36,535 nt of DNA, from positions 1 to 36,535 of the forward strand of contig QKFD01000035.1 of the NCBI GenBank assembly GCA_003251535.1, in the 5' to 3' direction. Origin of the DNA: Chromatiales bacterium (GTDB lineage: Bacteria; Pseudomonadota; Gammaproteobacteria; Thiohalomonadales; Thiohalomonadaceae). The position numbers and the translations under genes are program-made. A model generated the notes under the pieces. That model was not told where the DNA came from. It searched no databases and saw nothing but the letters and a program-made list of their open reading frames with translations. Positions 25,592-35,514 of this stretch are shown in pieces (within the stretch, counting starts at the first letter, position 1; each line of letters opens with the position of its first letter).

Positions 25592-26879
25592 GCGCCAACC
25601 TCTGGCCTACCTCATCGAATATCAGAAGGGCGGGGGTACACCATCCCGAACAGACAATCTGCTGTGGGGTGGTGAAATTCCTTGGGCATCGGTGAAAGAT
25701 TTTTCCGATGAATCCTTGGAACTCAGGCACACTGAAGAATACATTACCGAGGCCGGATTACGCGCTAGCACGTCAAACCTTATCCCAGCAGGTGTTCCCC
25801 TAGTATGTACCCGCATGGCGGTAGGACGAGCAGCTGTTGCCTTGATGTCAGTAGCGATAAACCAAGATGTACGGGCGCTTTATCCCAATCGAGATACTCA
25901 CCCTGGCTACCTCTTGCGTCTGATTGCAAGCTTACAGCCAAGGGCAGAGGCACAGTCGGTGGGTTCAACAGTCAAGGGTATTCGGACGACTGACTATCTG
26001 GCTCTCGAAGTTCCAATTGCACCCTCTGATGAGCAACCCATCATTGCTCAAGTCCTCGATACCCTCGACACCCAAATCCGCCAAACCGAGGCGCTGATCG
26101 CCAAGCTGGAGCGCATCAAGCAGGGCCTGCTCACCGACCTGCTCACCCGCGGCATCGACCAAAACGGCCAACTCCGCCCCACCCCCGACCAGGCCCCGCA
26201 CCTTTACAAAGAGTCGCCCTTGGGGCGGATCCCGAGAGAGTGGGAGGTGTGCTCGTTAGCAGAAGTGCTGGATGGCATTGACGCAGGGAAAAGTCCGAGT
26301 TGCCAAGATATCCCAGCCACGGGTGATCAGTGGGGTGTTCTTAAGGTGGGTGCTGTGCATCCCGAAGGTCTACGCCCATTCGAAAACAAAGTGGTCGACG
26401 ACACACGGCTCAGGAAGGATGCTTATCTCGTGAGGGACGGCGACTTATTAATCTCTCGTGCGAATACGTCCGAACTGGTAGGACTTGTTTGTCTCGTTGA
26501 TAACGTTCCGAAGAATTTGATGCTGTCGGATAAGACATTGCGACTGAAGGTAGACGAGTTGCGGATGTCTGTTCGCTTTCTGTTCTTGCAACTTCAAATG
26601 TCCGCTTCGCGCCGGCAGATCGAAATGGCGGCGACAGGTACCAGCGGAAGCATGAAGAATATTAGCCAATCCAATATCCTGCGGCTGCTCATCCCATGTC
26701 CTCCGCTGACAGAACAACAGGCGATTGCATCAAAATCGGCAGACTTGGATAAGCGGCTAGTCACAGAAAGGGCTGCGTGTCAGCAGATGGAGAAGATAAA
26801 GGCTGGCCTCACAGACGATCTCCTCACCGGCCGCGTCCGCGTCACCCTCCTGTTGGATACCGCCGAGTCGGCGACATAG
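25584..26879 (+). CDS. Type I restriction-modification specificity subunit HsdS
   Basis: ATG 25584 overlaps the hsdM stop by 8 bp; the frame upstream is an hsdM shadow. The 431-residue subunit has two target-recognition domains (about 1-160 and 215-380; [20 protein letters not shown], then [20 protein letters not shown]). They are separated by conserved helices: [20 protein letters not shown] and DLLTRGI (about 166-195), mirrored at the C-terminus by [19 protein letters not shown]. Both target-recognition domains have lower GC than the neighbouring genes, as expected for exchanged specificity modules. It sets the bipartite DNA site recognised by the complex. Confidence 0.95.
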   Translation: MFERQPLAYLIEYQKGGGTPSRTDNLLWGGEIPWASVKDFSDESLELRHTEEYITEAGLRASTSNLIPAGVPLVCTRMAVGRAAVALMSVAINQDVRALYPNRDTHPGYLLRLIASLQPRAEAQSVGSTVKGIRTTDYLALEVPIAPSDEQPIIAQVLDTLDTQIRQTEALIAKLERIKQGLLTDLLTRGIDQNGQLRPTPDQAPHLYKESPLGRIPREWEVCSLAEVLDGIDAGKSPSCQDIPATGDQWGVLKVGAVHPEGLRPFENKVVDDTRLRKDAYLVRDGDLLISRANTSELVGLVCLVDNVPKNLMLSDKTLRLKVDELRMSVRFLFLQLQMSASRRQIEMAATGTSGSMKNISQSNILRLLIPCPPLTEQQAIASKSADLDKRLVTERAACQQMEKIKAGLTDDLLTGRVRVTLLLDTAESAT

Positions 26880-26905
26880 AAAAGACGGTCAAGAAAGGAG
26901 TCCCA

Positions 26906-27901
26906 ATGTCAGGTCCGAAACTGAAGCTTGCGGATAAGGTGACCTGTTTCCTGAAGGAGCGGCCCGAAGAGAAATTTACCGCACGCGAGATTGCCGCTTG
27001 GATTTGCACGAACTACCCGGAAGCTTGCGAGGCCAAGAAGGCACGTAGCGACAACTTGGATAGTGATAACGCGCTGCTCAACCAAATTGTCGCCGAGATC
27101 GGCGCCAATCGCCCCGCCATCCAGAAGCGCACCCCACAGATCAAGACGACGGAAGAGCGACCGCGCAAGTACTACTACACCGCCAAGAGCGACTTTCAGG
27201 AGATTGAGGCAGTAGAGCATGTTGAAGAGGCGTTAGGCGCGGCAATCGCCGTCTCCGGTGAACAGGCCACCGCTACGGTGGGCAAACCACACAAATTCTC
27301 CGAACATGACCTCTACCCGCTACTCTCACAGTTTCTCTGGGTAGAGTTCATGATCTACTCCCGCCGCATCGATGAGAAGCGCGGCTCCAACCGCCGCGGC
27401 CCCAACGGCAACAAGTGGCTCTATCCGGATGTGGTAGGTATGGAGAACCTGAGCGCTGACTGGCACCGCGAGGTGAAGAGCTGCGTCGCCCAATACTCCG
27501 ATAAGCAGACCAAACTTTGGTCCTTCGAGGTGAAGCTGCTCCTCAACCGATCCAACGTGCGGGAGTGCTTTTTCCAGGCGGTGTCCAACTCTTCCTGGGC
27601 CAACTATGGCTATCTGGTAGCCGCCGACCTGGAAGGGGGGCGCGGGGAGACCTTGAGGGAGTTGCGCATGCTCGCCGCCGCCCACGGCATCGGCCTCATC
27701 CGCCTCAATGCGGAGAACCCGGCAGAAAGCGAGATCCTGGTGCCGGCCCGCGAACGCACCGAGATCGATTGGGACACCGCCAACCGGCTCGCCACCGAGA
27801 ATCCCGACTTCCTCGACTACGTGAAGCTGGTACGCCAGTTCTACCAGACGGGAGATCCGCGGCCCGGGGATTGGGACCTGCCCGAGACCGAGTCGGATTG
27901 A
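26906..27901 (+). CDS. HrgA-like (COG2958) R-M-associated protein
   Basis: ATG 26906 follows AAAGGAG; the longer frame overlaps hsdS and is not needed. The 331-residue protein has an N-terminal winged-helix of HARE-HTH type (LKLADKVTCFLKERPEEKFT then AREIAAWI, 1-40), a linker, and a C-terminal domain with FSEHDLYPLLSQFLW, WLYPDVVGMENL, LWSFEVKLLLNRSNVRECFF and AVSNSSWANYGYLV. The Asp of YPDVVG and E-V-K of SFEVKL form a PD-(D/E)xK-like pattern. HrgA relatives are known inside restriction loci and proposed to be nucleases or accessory factors. It lies between hsdS and hsdR, 26 bp after hsdS and 30 bp before hsdR, so it is part of the operon. Confidence 0.8.
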   Translation: MSGPKLKLADKVTCFLKERPEEKFTAREIAAWICTNYPEACEAKKARSDNLDSDNALLNQIVAEIGANRPAIQKRTPQIKTTEERPRKYYYTAKSDFQEIEAVEHVEEALGAAIAVSGEQATATVGKPHKFSEHDLYPLLSQFLWVEFMIYSRRIDEKRGSNRRGPNGNKWLYPDVVGMENLSADWHREVKSCVAQYSDKQTKLWSFEVKLLLNRSNVRECFFQAVSNSSWANYGYLVAADLEGGRGETLRELRMLAAAHGIGLIRLNAENPAESEILVPARERTEIDWDTANRLATENPDFLDYVKLVRQFYQTGDPRPGDWDLPETESD

Positions 27902-27931
27902 ACGCCGTTAGGTATACGAACGAGAACGACC

Positions 27932-30900
27932 ATGCCAGGACCGGAATACCAGGACGTAGAACTGCCCTTCATTCAGCAGCTGCAAGGCATGGGCTGGGCG
28001 TACATCGAGGGAGCACTGGACGACCCCGCTGCCACTGGACGGGACAGCTTCGCGGATGTGATCCAGACGGCCGTGCTGAGGGAGCAGCTCCACCGCATCA
28101 ACCTGCGTGATGGCCAGCCCTGGCTGGACGAGGAGCGCCTCTCCCAGGCGGTGAACGCCCTGGTCCGCACCCCCGCCGCCAGGCTGATGGAGGCCAACCA
28201 GGCCGCCACCGAACTGCTGCTGTTGGGGATCTCGGTGGAGGGTCTGCCAGGCTGGGACGGTGGGCGTAACCAGACCCTCCACTACATCGACTGGGCCACC
28301 CCCGAGAACAACCGCTTCACCGTTATCAACCAGTACAAGGTGAAGTGCCCGCCGGGGCACGACGGCGCCAAGGGCCACATCATTCCAGACCTGGTGCTGC
28401 TGGTGAACGGCATCCCGTTGGTGGTGGCGGAGTGCAAGAGCCGCACGCTGCCGGAGGGGATCGCCGATGCAGTCGACCAGCTGCGTCGTTACACCAATCA
28501 GCGCATCGCCGCCGGCGAGGTGGAGCAGAATGAGGGCGCGCCGGTCCTGTTCCACACCAACCAGCTCCTCGTGGTCACCAACTTCGATGACGCCCGCATC
28601 GGCACCATCGGCGCGGAGTTCGACCACTTCCTCCATTGGAAGACGGTGGAGCCGCGCACCGAGGCGGAGGTGGCGCAGCTGCTGGGGCGGGAAACCCTCT
28701 CCAGCCAGGAGCGCCTCATCGCCGGCCTGTTCGACAAGGCCAACCTGCTGGATATCGTCCGCCACTACACCCTGTTCCCCATCCTCAACGGCCGCACCAT
28801 CAAGCTGGTCTGCCGCTACCAGCAGTTCCGCGCCGTTACTAAGGCGATCGCCCGCCTCAAAACCGGCCAGACCCGCCTGGAGGATGGCGAACACGACCGC
28901 CGCGGCGGCCTCATCTGGCACACCCAGGGCAGCGGCAAGAGCCTCACCATGGTCTTCCTGGTGCGCAAGATGCGTACCGACCCGCTTCTGCGACGCTTCA
29001 AGGTGGTGGTGATCACCGACCGTACCCAGCTCCAGGATCAGCTCTCCAAAACAGCCGATCTCATCGGCGGCGATACCGTCGAGATCGCCAGGAATACCGA
29101 GGCGGTGAAGGCGCTGGTGAAACGCCCCGGCCCCGGTCTGGTATTCGCCACCATCCAGAAGTACCGCGAGCACGACCCCGACGCCCCGCAGATGTGGGTC
29201 CAGGAGGGCGAGGATGAGGGGGAAGGGGAGAACGCCAAGGCGCCACGCCCGCCGAAGATCAGCAAGCCGTTCGGAGTGCTGAACGAGAGCGCGGACATCC
29301 TGGTGATGGTGGACGAGGCCCACCGCACCCAGGCCGGCGATCTCCACGCCAATCTGCTCCAGGCGCTGCCCAACTGCGCCCGCATCGGGTTTACCGGTAC
29401 ACCCATCCTCATGGGGGCCAAAAAGCGCACCCAGGAGATCTTCGGCAAGGAGATCGACCGCTATACCATCAAGGAGGCGGAGGCGGATGGCGCCACCGTG
29501 CCCATCTTCTACGAGGGGCGCACCGCCGCGGCGGCGGTGTCACTGGTCCGGGAGAGCGAGGTGAACGGTTACTGGCAGCCCGTCTCCCTGGACGACAAGT
29601 TTCTCGACCTCTTCATCGACCGCACCGCAGACGAGTTGGAGGCAATCAAGCAGAAGTACGCCACCAAGGGGCAGATCCAGGAGGCGCCGAGGCTCATCGA
29701 GGAGAAGGCAGTAGACATGCTCCGCCACTACGTCACCCACATCCTCCCCAATGGCTACAAGGCGCAGGTGGTGGCCTACAGTCGCCGGGCCGCGGTGCGC
29801 TACCACGAATATCTGGAGAGGGCGCGGGACCAGCTGCTGGCCGAGGCCCGCGCCCTACCCCCGCAAGAGCAGGAGATGGATGACGAGACCCTGATGCTGG
29901 CGCCGGCCTGGAAGCAGGCGGCGGTGCAGGCGTGGCGCCAGCGGAGGCTGCTGGAGCGGATCGAATTTGCGGTGGTCATCAGCAGTGGCAACAACGACGA
30001 CTCAGCGTGGGCGAACTGGAGCGATGCCCAAGTGGTCAAGAGCAACGTCGACAACTTCACCAAGCCCTACACCCACAAAGACCCGCAGAAGGCCCACCCG
30101 CTCGGCTTCCTCATCGTGAAGTCGATGCTGTTGACCGGCTTTGACGCCCCCATCGAGGGGGTAATGTACCTCGACCGCCCCATCCGCGAGGCCGAACTGC
30201 TCCAGGCCATCGCCCGCGTCAACCGCACCGGCTTCGGCAAGCGGCACGGTATCGTGGTGGACTACTACGGCGTGGCCAACCACCTGAAGGATGCCCTAGA
30301 GGCCTACAGCGCCGAGGATGTGGAGGGGGCGCTGCAAAGCGTCGAGGACACACTCCCGCTGCTACGGGACCGCCACCTACGCGCGGTGAACGTGCTCCGC
30401 TCGTGCAGTGTCGAGGGCCTGAGCGAGGCAGAAGATGCGGTGAGGGCGCTCATGGACGAGCGGGTGCGGGCCGAGTTCACCGTCAAACTCAAGCAGTTCA
30501 TGCAGACCCTGGACGAGGTATTGCCACGGCCGGAGGGGCTGGAGTTCACCGCCGATGCCAAGCGGCTCGCCTACATCTATGCCGTGGCGCGGAACCGCTA
30601 TAAGGATACCCCTACCCTCGGCAAGGATGTGGGGGCAAAGGTGCGCAAGCTGATCGACGATTATGTGATCTCCCTCGGCATCGACCCGAAGATCCCGCCC
30701 ATCCAACTCACCGACAAGGATTTTGAAAAACACATCCGCCGCCAGTCCAACGACCGGGCCAAGGCCTCGGAGATGGAGCACGCTATCCGCTCGCACATCC
30801 GCAAGCACTTGGACGAGGACCCGGTGAAGTACGGCAAGCTGAGCGAGCGGCTGAAGCAGCTGGTGGCGCAGTTGGATGGCCAATGGGAGCAGCAGATTGA

Positions 30901-31279
30901 GGCCTTCTCCGCCCTGGTGCGGGAGATGCAGCCGGGCCAACCGGTGGACGGCGAGGGGCTGCCCGACCTCCCAACCCAGTACCTACCCTTCCTGCGCCTG
31001 CTCATCCAGGCCAAGTTAGGCGACGATGAGAAACCTGACACCGAGACCGCGGTGGCGCTCGCCGACACCACCGTTGAGCTAGTGGAGGTCATGATCAGGG
31101 AGCTGCGCATCCCGGACTTCTGGAAACCCTCCCACCTGCCGGATCAGGAACGCCTCAAGGGACGCATTTTCGAGGAGTTGTTCAACTGCCGTATGCTGCC
31201 CATGGAGAAGATCGATGCGACAGTGGACCGGTTGATGGAGCTGGCCCGCGCCAACCACGTCAAACTGCTGAAGTCATGA
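27932..31279 (+). CDS. Type I restriction enzyme HsdR
   Basis: An 1115-residue restriction subunit. The N-terminal PD-(D/E)xK nuclease has IIPDLVLLVNGIPLVVAECK (about 150-169). The SF2 motor has Walker A WHTQGSGKSL (about 328-337), TDRTQLQDQL, DEAH box MVDEAHRTQ (about 460-468), GFTGTP, and motif VI-like LLQAIARVNRTG. The C-terminal helical part (from about 800) contacts HsdM. It translocates DNA with ATP and cuts unmodified DNA far from the site. The length and motif order are complete, with no break. Its stop overlaps the next ATG by 4 bp (ATGA). Confidence 0.96.
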   Translation: MPGPEYQDVELPFIQQLQGMGWAYIEGALDDPAATGRDSFADVIQTAVLREQLHRINLRDGQPWLDEERLSQAVNALVRTPAARLMEANQAATELLLLGISVEGLPGWDGGRNQTLHYIDWATPENNRFTVINQYKVKCPPGHDGAKGHIIPDLVLLVNGIPLVVAECKSRTLPEGIADAVDQLRRYTNQRIAAGEVEQNEGAPVLFHTNQLLVVTNFDDARIGTIGAEFDHFLHWKTVEPRTEAEVAQLLGRETLSSQERLIAGLFDKANLLDIVRHYTLFPILNGRTIKLVCRYQQFRAVTKAIARLKTGQTRLEDGEHDRRGGLIWHTQGSGKSLTMVFLVRKMRTDPLLRRFKVVVITDRTQLQDQLSKTADLIGGDTVEIARNTEAVKALVKRPGPGLVFATIQKYREHDPDAPQMWVQEGEDEGEGENAKAPRPPKISKPFGVLNESADILVMVDEAHRTQAGDLHANLLQALPNCARIGFTGTPILMGAKKRTQEIFGKEIDRYTIKEAEADGATVPIFYEGRTAAAAVSLVRESEVNGYWQPVSLDDKFLDLFIDRTADELEAIKQKYATKGQIQEAPRLIEEKAVDMLRHYVTHILPNGYKAQVVAYSRRAAVRYHEYLERARDQLLAEARALPPQEQEMDDETLMLAPAWKQAAVQAWRQRRLLERIEFAVVISSGNNDDSAWANWSDAQVVKSNVDNFTKPYTHKDPQKAHPLGFLIVKSMLLTGFDAPIEGVMYLDRPIREAELLQAIARVNRTGFGKRHGIVVDYYGVANHLKDALEAYSAEDVEGALQSVEDTLPLLRDRHLRAVNVLRSCSVEGLSEAEDAVRALMDERVRAEFTVKLKQFMQTLDEVLPRPEGLEFTADAKRLAYIYAVARNRYKDTPTLGKDVGAKVRKLIDDYVISLGIDPKIPPIQLTDKDFEKHIRRQSNDRAKASEMEHAIRSHIRKHLDEDPVKYGKLSERLKQLVAQLDGQWEQQIEAFSALVREMQPGQPVDGEGLPDLPTQYLPFLRLLIQAKLGDDEKPDTETAVALADTTVELVEVMIRELRIPDFWKPSHLPDQERLKGRIFEELFNCRMLPMEKIDATVDRLMELARANHVKLLKS

Positions 31280-31971
31280 CCCTGTTCCAGGTAGACGACC
31301 TCGCCTTCGACCTACGCCGCAGCAGCCGGCGCAAGACCCTGGAGATCACTGTGGACCGGGGCGGCGAGCTAGTGCTTTCCGTCCCCGCCGCGGTCGGAGA
31401 GGAGACCATCCGTGCCTTCGTGCGAGAAAAGCGCTATTGGGTCTTCACCAAGCTGGCGGAAAAGGCGCAACTCCAGCGTGCGGTCACACGCAAGGAGATG
31501 GTGGACGGTGAGGGTTTTCTATACCTAGGACGCAGCTACCGGCTGCGACTCGTGGACGAGCAGCCCGAACCGCTCAAGCTCAGCCACGGGTGGTTCCAGC
31601 TGCGGCGGGATGCCGTGGCCGACGGCCGCAGCCACTTCATCCACTGGTATACGGAGCGCGGCGGTGAATGGGTAACCCGCAAGGTCCGCGAACACGCCGC
31701 TCGCATGGAGGCCTCGCCCGTCGGGGTGAAGGTTCAGGACCTCGGCTACCGCTGGGGCTCCTGCGGCAAGGGTGGCTGGCTCTATTTCCATTGGAAAACC
31801 ATGCTACTGCCCCGCACCATCGCCGAGTATGTAGTCATCCACGAATTGGCCCATCTCCACGAACCCCACCATACCCCCGCCTTCTGGCGCTGCATTGAAA
31901 GGGCGATGCCAGACTATGAGCAGCGGAAGCAGTGGTTGGCGGGGAATGGAGTGGAGGTGGAGGGGCTCTAA
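31276..31971 (+). CDS. YgjP/SprT-like zinc metallopeptidase (DUF45)
   Basis: A 231-residue protein starting at the ATGA overlap with hsdR. The N-terminal beta part (FDLRRSSRRKTLEITVDRGG) is typical of YgjP-like M48-related proteins. The zinc motif HELAHLHEPHH starts at His189 (HExxH with a third His downstream), after the family signature LGYRWGSCGKGGWLYFHWK. Proteins of this family often end type I R-M operons, but their substrate is unknown. Translational coupling to hsdR suggests a role in maturation or control of restriction. It ends the operon. Confidence 0.88.
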   Translation: MTLFQVDDLAFDLRRSSRRKTLEITVDRGGELVLSVPAAVGEETIRAFVREKRYWVFTKLAEKAQLQRAVTRKEMVDGEGFLYLGRSYRLRLVDEQPEPLKLSHGWFQLRRDAVADGRSHFIHWYTERGGEWVTRKVREHAARMEASPVGVKVQDLGYRWGSCGKGGWLYFHWKTMLLPRTIAEYVVIHELAHLHEPHHTPAFWRCIERAMPDYEQRKQWLAGNGVEVEGL

Positions 31972-32500
31972 GGCGGTGCCGAGCAAGGGGAATTGCTCAT
32001 CCTGGCGATGTGCAAACCGGTGCGGCTTGTTCAAGCACATCGCGGACGATCATAAGCGCTTCCCTGGACGGTGAACGTCGACCATTGAACCGGAGTTCAT
32101 CTGCCAACGCCGTCAAGGCTTCCGGTTCATCGATCAAGACTTCAACCAGATCCAGAGGCGTCGTCGCCCGCTGGACAGCTGTATCTGTGAGCAGGGCGGT
32201 CGCTTGGGACGAGAGGGATTGCGCTGGGTTGGGGCTCGGCACCTCAGGGCGGGCAGTCGAGGGGCGGGACTCGGCCTCGGCTCCTCGCTGAATCGCCGGG
32301 TCGGCCCTGGAGGGGGTGGGGCAGCATTTCGGGGTGCCTTGTTGAGTAGGCGATCAAGGAGATGAAATGCGGTTGAAGGGTGAGGGTGATACGCCCACCT
32401 GAACAACGGGGTCATTCACGTGCTCGATTGCTAGAGCTGACCCCACAGCCTGGTGCCATTCTCAAACACCCAACGACCGTAACCATCGGAGGCGGCCGCC
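31972..32500. other. Interval between YgjP-like gene and eCIS-type gene
   Basis: About 530 bp without a well-supported gene. A minus-strand frame (31997-32242, GTG start) has a protein-like stretch TTPLDLVEVLIDEPEALTAL and may be a gene remnant. The first copy of a second short repeat is at 32242-32270. No terminator was recognised. Confidence 0.35.
32242..32270 (+). repeat. Second REP-like short repeat, copy 1
   Basis: A 29-bp sequence beginning CCTCAGGGCGGGCAGTCG and ending GGGAC. A copy with one mismatch lies at 35445-35473 in the same orientation. The two copies bracket the eCIS-core gene. Confidence 0.75.
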
Positions 32501-34930
32501 TTAGTCCAAGGGAATAAAGGTGGTTTTGGCCCGCAGCGCCAGGCTGTCCATGATGATCTCGAACTCCCGCCAGGTGATGGGACGCAGGTGCATATCCCGG
32601 GTGGTGAAGAAGTAGATATGTCTGGCCCGGGCGATATAGGGCATCTCTTCGGCGATGATCCGGCCCATGTCCTGTTGTTGGCTCCAGATTCGGCGCGCCT
32701 CATTAGAGACCACATTCTCCTCCCAACCCAGGGTGGCCGCGCCGAGCCTGGGGCCCCGCGGGAAGTGCTGGTTGAAGAAGAGGCTATCCACGTTGACCAG
32801 CTCCCGCTGGCCGTTGGTGACCACAATCACCTGGCCGCGCCCATAGGGCCCGAACAGCAGCACATCCCCCGGGCGTGGCGCGGTGAACTGCTCCATGGTC
32901 AGGTCCGGCATCGCCAGTAGCCGTTGCCAGCGCAGATTGGGATTGATCGTCTCGCGCACCGCTCGGAGGGCATCGGCCGGTCGCGCGCCGGCAAACAGAT
33001 TGCGCAGTGCAAGCCCGAGCCCCTGCGCCTCTCCTGGAAAGATCTCGCCGCTCACATGGGGGGTGATTCTGAACGGGCGCGCCCCGCTTCCGAACTGATA
33101 AGGAAATAGCCGACCCAACAGCGCCCCCAACAGCGGGGAGGCCGCCCCCAGGCCGAGTCCGAGCAGGGCGCTTTGGCGGGCCCGCGCCCAGGCCTGGGAG
33201 GGGGTGCCCCCCTCCGTCAGCGCACTGCTACCACCATGGAAACCGCCGGCCACCAGCCCCGCCCCGCCGTGGGCAACACCCTGGAGGAGCATACGCTGGC
33301 CGGTGGTGGCAAACTCCCCCGCGAGGGGGAGAGAGCGCGTAGCGAGACCGAACAGGCCGCGACCCAGCCCCATGCCGATCAGGCTGGTGGCCGCATCGAT
33401 GCCGCCCCTGGTGAAGCCGGCCAGCGCCTCACGCCTCACCTCACCCAGATCCACCGGTCCGTCCGTCAGCGCCTGCCCCACCAGGCGAGTACTACCGCGG
33501 GCAGCGCCGCCCACCACGCCACCGCCCAGTGTCACGCCACCGGCGGCGACGGCACCGGAGGCGACGGTGCCTGTCCCCAGGGTGGTGGCCGCGGCCCCGG
33601 CCACCACTGGAAACGCCACCACCGCCCCAATCCCGATGGCGATCCCGAAGGAGAGATCGCGGGTAATTTCCAAGGCGTTCACCGCCCCCTGGGCGCCGGC
33701 GATGGTCCCCTCGATATAGCGGTGCCAGCTGCGGTAGGCATCATCGACACCGCGGGCCACCACCGCCAGCACCCGCGCCTGGGTGGCGATGAGCTGAGGG
33801 GTGAGCGGCCCGGCTTGAAGCGCGTCGATCAACATTTGTGCTCCGGCCGCCGGCACCTCCCAGCTCGATTCGGGTGGCAGATCCTGGCCGGCGATCAGAT
33901 TGCTGATCCCCCGCACTAGGCCGTTGGTCTCCTGCACATGGCTGCCCTGGACCGCCAGCCCATCCTGGGCGCGACCCCGCAGGTAGCGGGCCTGGCGGGT
34001 GAGGTAGACAGCGAGCCCCTGTAACATGCCATCGAGCTGGCCCCGGGTGAGTTCAAAGGTTTGGCCGTTGGCGGAGAACCGATACCCCTGTGCGGACTCT
34101 TCCGGGGCGACCGGCACCCCCTCGCTGCGCAGGATGGTGCCACCGCGCAGGGCGTGCTGGAGGGCCTGGCCTGCACGCTCCGCCAGCTGCTCGCCACTCG
34201 GCCTCAGGGTGGTTCCGGCGGGCAGCGTGCCGGACGGCAGGGCGCCATTGGCCCTGCGCATCCCCTCAGCGGAGGAGGAGGAGGAGCCGTAAAGGTAACT
34301 GGCCACCGCCTCTATGGAGTGGCCGGGGAGGGTAACGGAGAGATAGGTCCTGCGGCTGGCGGTATCGAGACCCCACAACACCGGTGGAGCCGCCACGGCG
34401 GCGGCTGGGGTGCTCTCCAGCTCGTCGTAGCGATTGATGCCGTCATGGCCCAACACCACATGGGCCAGCTCGTGGGCCAACAGCTGCTCACCGGCAGCGC
34501 CCTGGAGGGGAGGGGCGGTGCGGCCGAAAACCAGATGGCTACCGGTGGCGAAGGCGCGGGCCCCCACCTCGGCCGCGGCACGCGCCGCCGCCTCACCCTG
34601 GTGGAGGCGCACGCCGGAGAGATCGGTGCCGAGGCGGCGCTCGAAGTAGCTGCGGGTGGTCGCGGGTAGTGGGAGCGCTGTGGTGCTGTCGCCCAGCAGG
34701 GTGCCAAGTACAGGGTCAGGAGGGGCGGGTTGGAGTGCCATCCCAACAGCGCTCCCCCGCGCATCGGTAACGCACGGGGCCGCCGCCATGGCGTGCGGGG
34801 TGGGGCCCTGCCGTGGCGTGGTGATGGCGCGGGCCAGCGAGCGGGCCTGCTGCTCTTTCGCTGGGTGGCGCCCACCATAGCGCGCCGCGCCTGGGTGGTG
34901 CGACATCGCCGCAAGAGCTGCTGTTCTCAT
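32501..34930 (-). CDS. eCIS-core (DUF4157) effector-like protein with unknown C-terminal domain
   Basis: ATG 34930 follows GGGAGG by about 7 bases. The 809-residue protein starts with a disordered segment, then a DUF4157/eCIS_core domain: RSYFERRLGTDLSGVRLHQG (about 93-112), RAFATGSHLVFG and LLAHELAHVVLGHDG (150-164; HELAH 153-157 is the metallopeptidase motif). A LysM-like stretch follows (about 190-243, HSIEAVASYLYG and LPAGTTLRPSG). Then comes a long Ala/Gly helical membrane-like region (about 430-620) and a C-terminal domain (about 650-809) that I cannot assign (PRPGDVLLFGPYGRGQVIVV, YIARARHIYFFTTRD). DUF4157 proteins are cargo of extracellular contractile injection systems or other secreted polymorphic toxins. 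No injection-system genes are in this window. Confidence 0.85.
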   Translation of the reverse strand: MRTAALAAMSHHPGAARYGGRHPAKEQQARSLARAITTPRQGPTPHAMAAAPCVTDARGSAVGMALQPAPPDPVLGTLLGDSTTALPLPATTRSYFERRLGTDLSGVRLHQGEAAARAAAEVGARAFATGSHLVFGRTAPPLQGAAGEQLLAHELAHVVLGHDGINRYDELESTPAAAVAAPPVLWGLDTASRRTYLSVTLPGHSIEAVASYLYGSSSSSAEGMRRANGALPSGTLPAGTTLRPSGEQLAERAGQALQHALRGGTILRSEGVPVAPEESAQGYRFSANGQTFELTRGQLDGMLQGLAVYLTRQARYLRGRAQDGLAVQGSHVQETNGLVRGISNLIAGQDLPPESSWEVPAAGAQMLIDALQAGPLTPQLIATQARVLAVVARGVDDAYRSWHRYIEGTIAGAQGAVNALEITRDLSFGIAIGIGAVVAFPVVAGAAATTLGTGTVASGAVAAGGVTLGGGVVGGAARGSTRLVGQALTDGPVDLGEVRREALAGFTRGGIDAATSLIGMGLGRGLFGLATRSLPLAGEFATTGQRMLLQGVAHGGAGLVAGGFHGGSSALTEGGTPSQAWARARQSALLGLGLGAASPLLGALLGRLFPYQFGSGARPFRITPHVSGEIFPGEAQGLGLALRNLFAGARPADALRAVRETINPNLRWQRLLAMPDLTMEQFTAPRPGDVLLFGPYGRGQVIVVTNGQRELVNVDSLFFNQHFPRGPRLGAATLGWEENVVSNEARRIWSQQQDMGRIIAEEMPYIARARHIYFFTTRDMHLRPITWREFEIIMDSLALRAKTTFIPLD

Positions 34931-35514
34931 GGAGGGTCCTCCCTGTCACATGTGGTGCTTTGCACCCGCCCCGGCCAACGCACATCGACACGAATAGCTG
35001 ACCACCGGGCAGGGCGTAGGTTGGCAGCTGACCGTTGGAGGTGGCCAGGAGATTGACCCAGCCCGACCAGTAGGCCACGGGCATCGAGTACTGTTGCCCT
35101 GGAAAGAGACGAGTCCGGTCTCGTTCACCTTGCGCGGATCGCCCGGAACGCCGGCCTCAAAGTGCACAGCCGGACGAGGCGCTTGGTATCGATACGCCGA
35201 CGCGAGGTGCCGATGGACATCAGCCGCGAGCACGACAACACGAATACCATGAAGTTGTATCACAACCCATGCATTCAACGCCCTTCCAACCAGCAAAGAA
35301 GGTTTCAACGGTCTGACGGCACCAGGGGGTGGGTCAAAGAGATCCGCCCCGATGCCTTGATCCTGAGAGAGGGAAACGACCACACACCCGCGGGCAGGCC
35401 GGTTGCTTGGGACAATAGGAGTTGTGTTGTGGTAAGTCCCAGCGCCTCAGGGCGGGCAGTCGAGGGGTGGGACCAGTCCCCCGGCCGCCGGCATCCACCG
35501 CCCGGGGCGAGATC
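34931..35514. other. Gap upstream of the eCIS-type gene
   Basis: No gene supported. A 145-codon minus-strand frame (34946-35383) has no ribosome site and is not recognised. The second copy of the short repeat lies at 35445-35473. The promoter of the eCIS-type gene should be here, but none is clear. Confidence 0.35.
35445..35473 (+). repeat. Second REP-like short repeat, copy 2
   Basis: Same 29-bp sequence as 32242-32270 with one mismatch. GTCCCA just before it pairs with TGGGAC at its end, and CCTC with GAGG inside, so the copy can fold into a hairpin, as REP elements do. Confidence 0.75.

Noticed and set aside
27908-29347. 479-codon minus-strand frame inside hsdR
   Set aside because: Long antisense frames are expected in GC-rich coding DNA; hsdR on the plus strand has all the family motifs here.
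32431-32500. Frameshifted extension of the eCIS-type protein
   Set aside because: A short downstream stretch (DGYGRWVFENGTRLWGQL) in another frame looks protein-like but is too short to prove a frameshift.
34946-35383. 145-codon minus-strand gene upstream of the eCIS-type gene
   Set aside because: No ribosome site and no recognised family; composition consistent with a chance frame.
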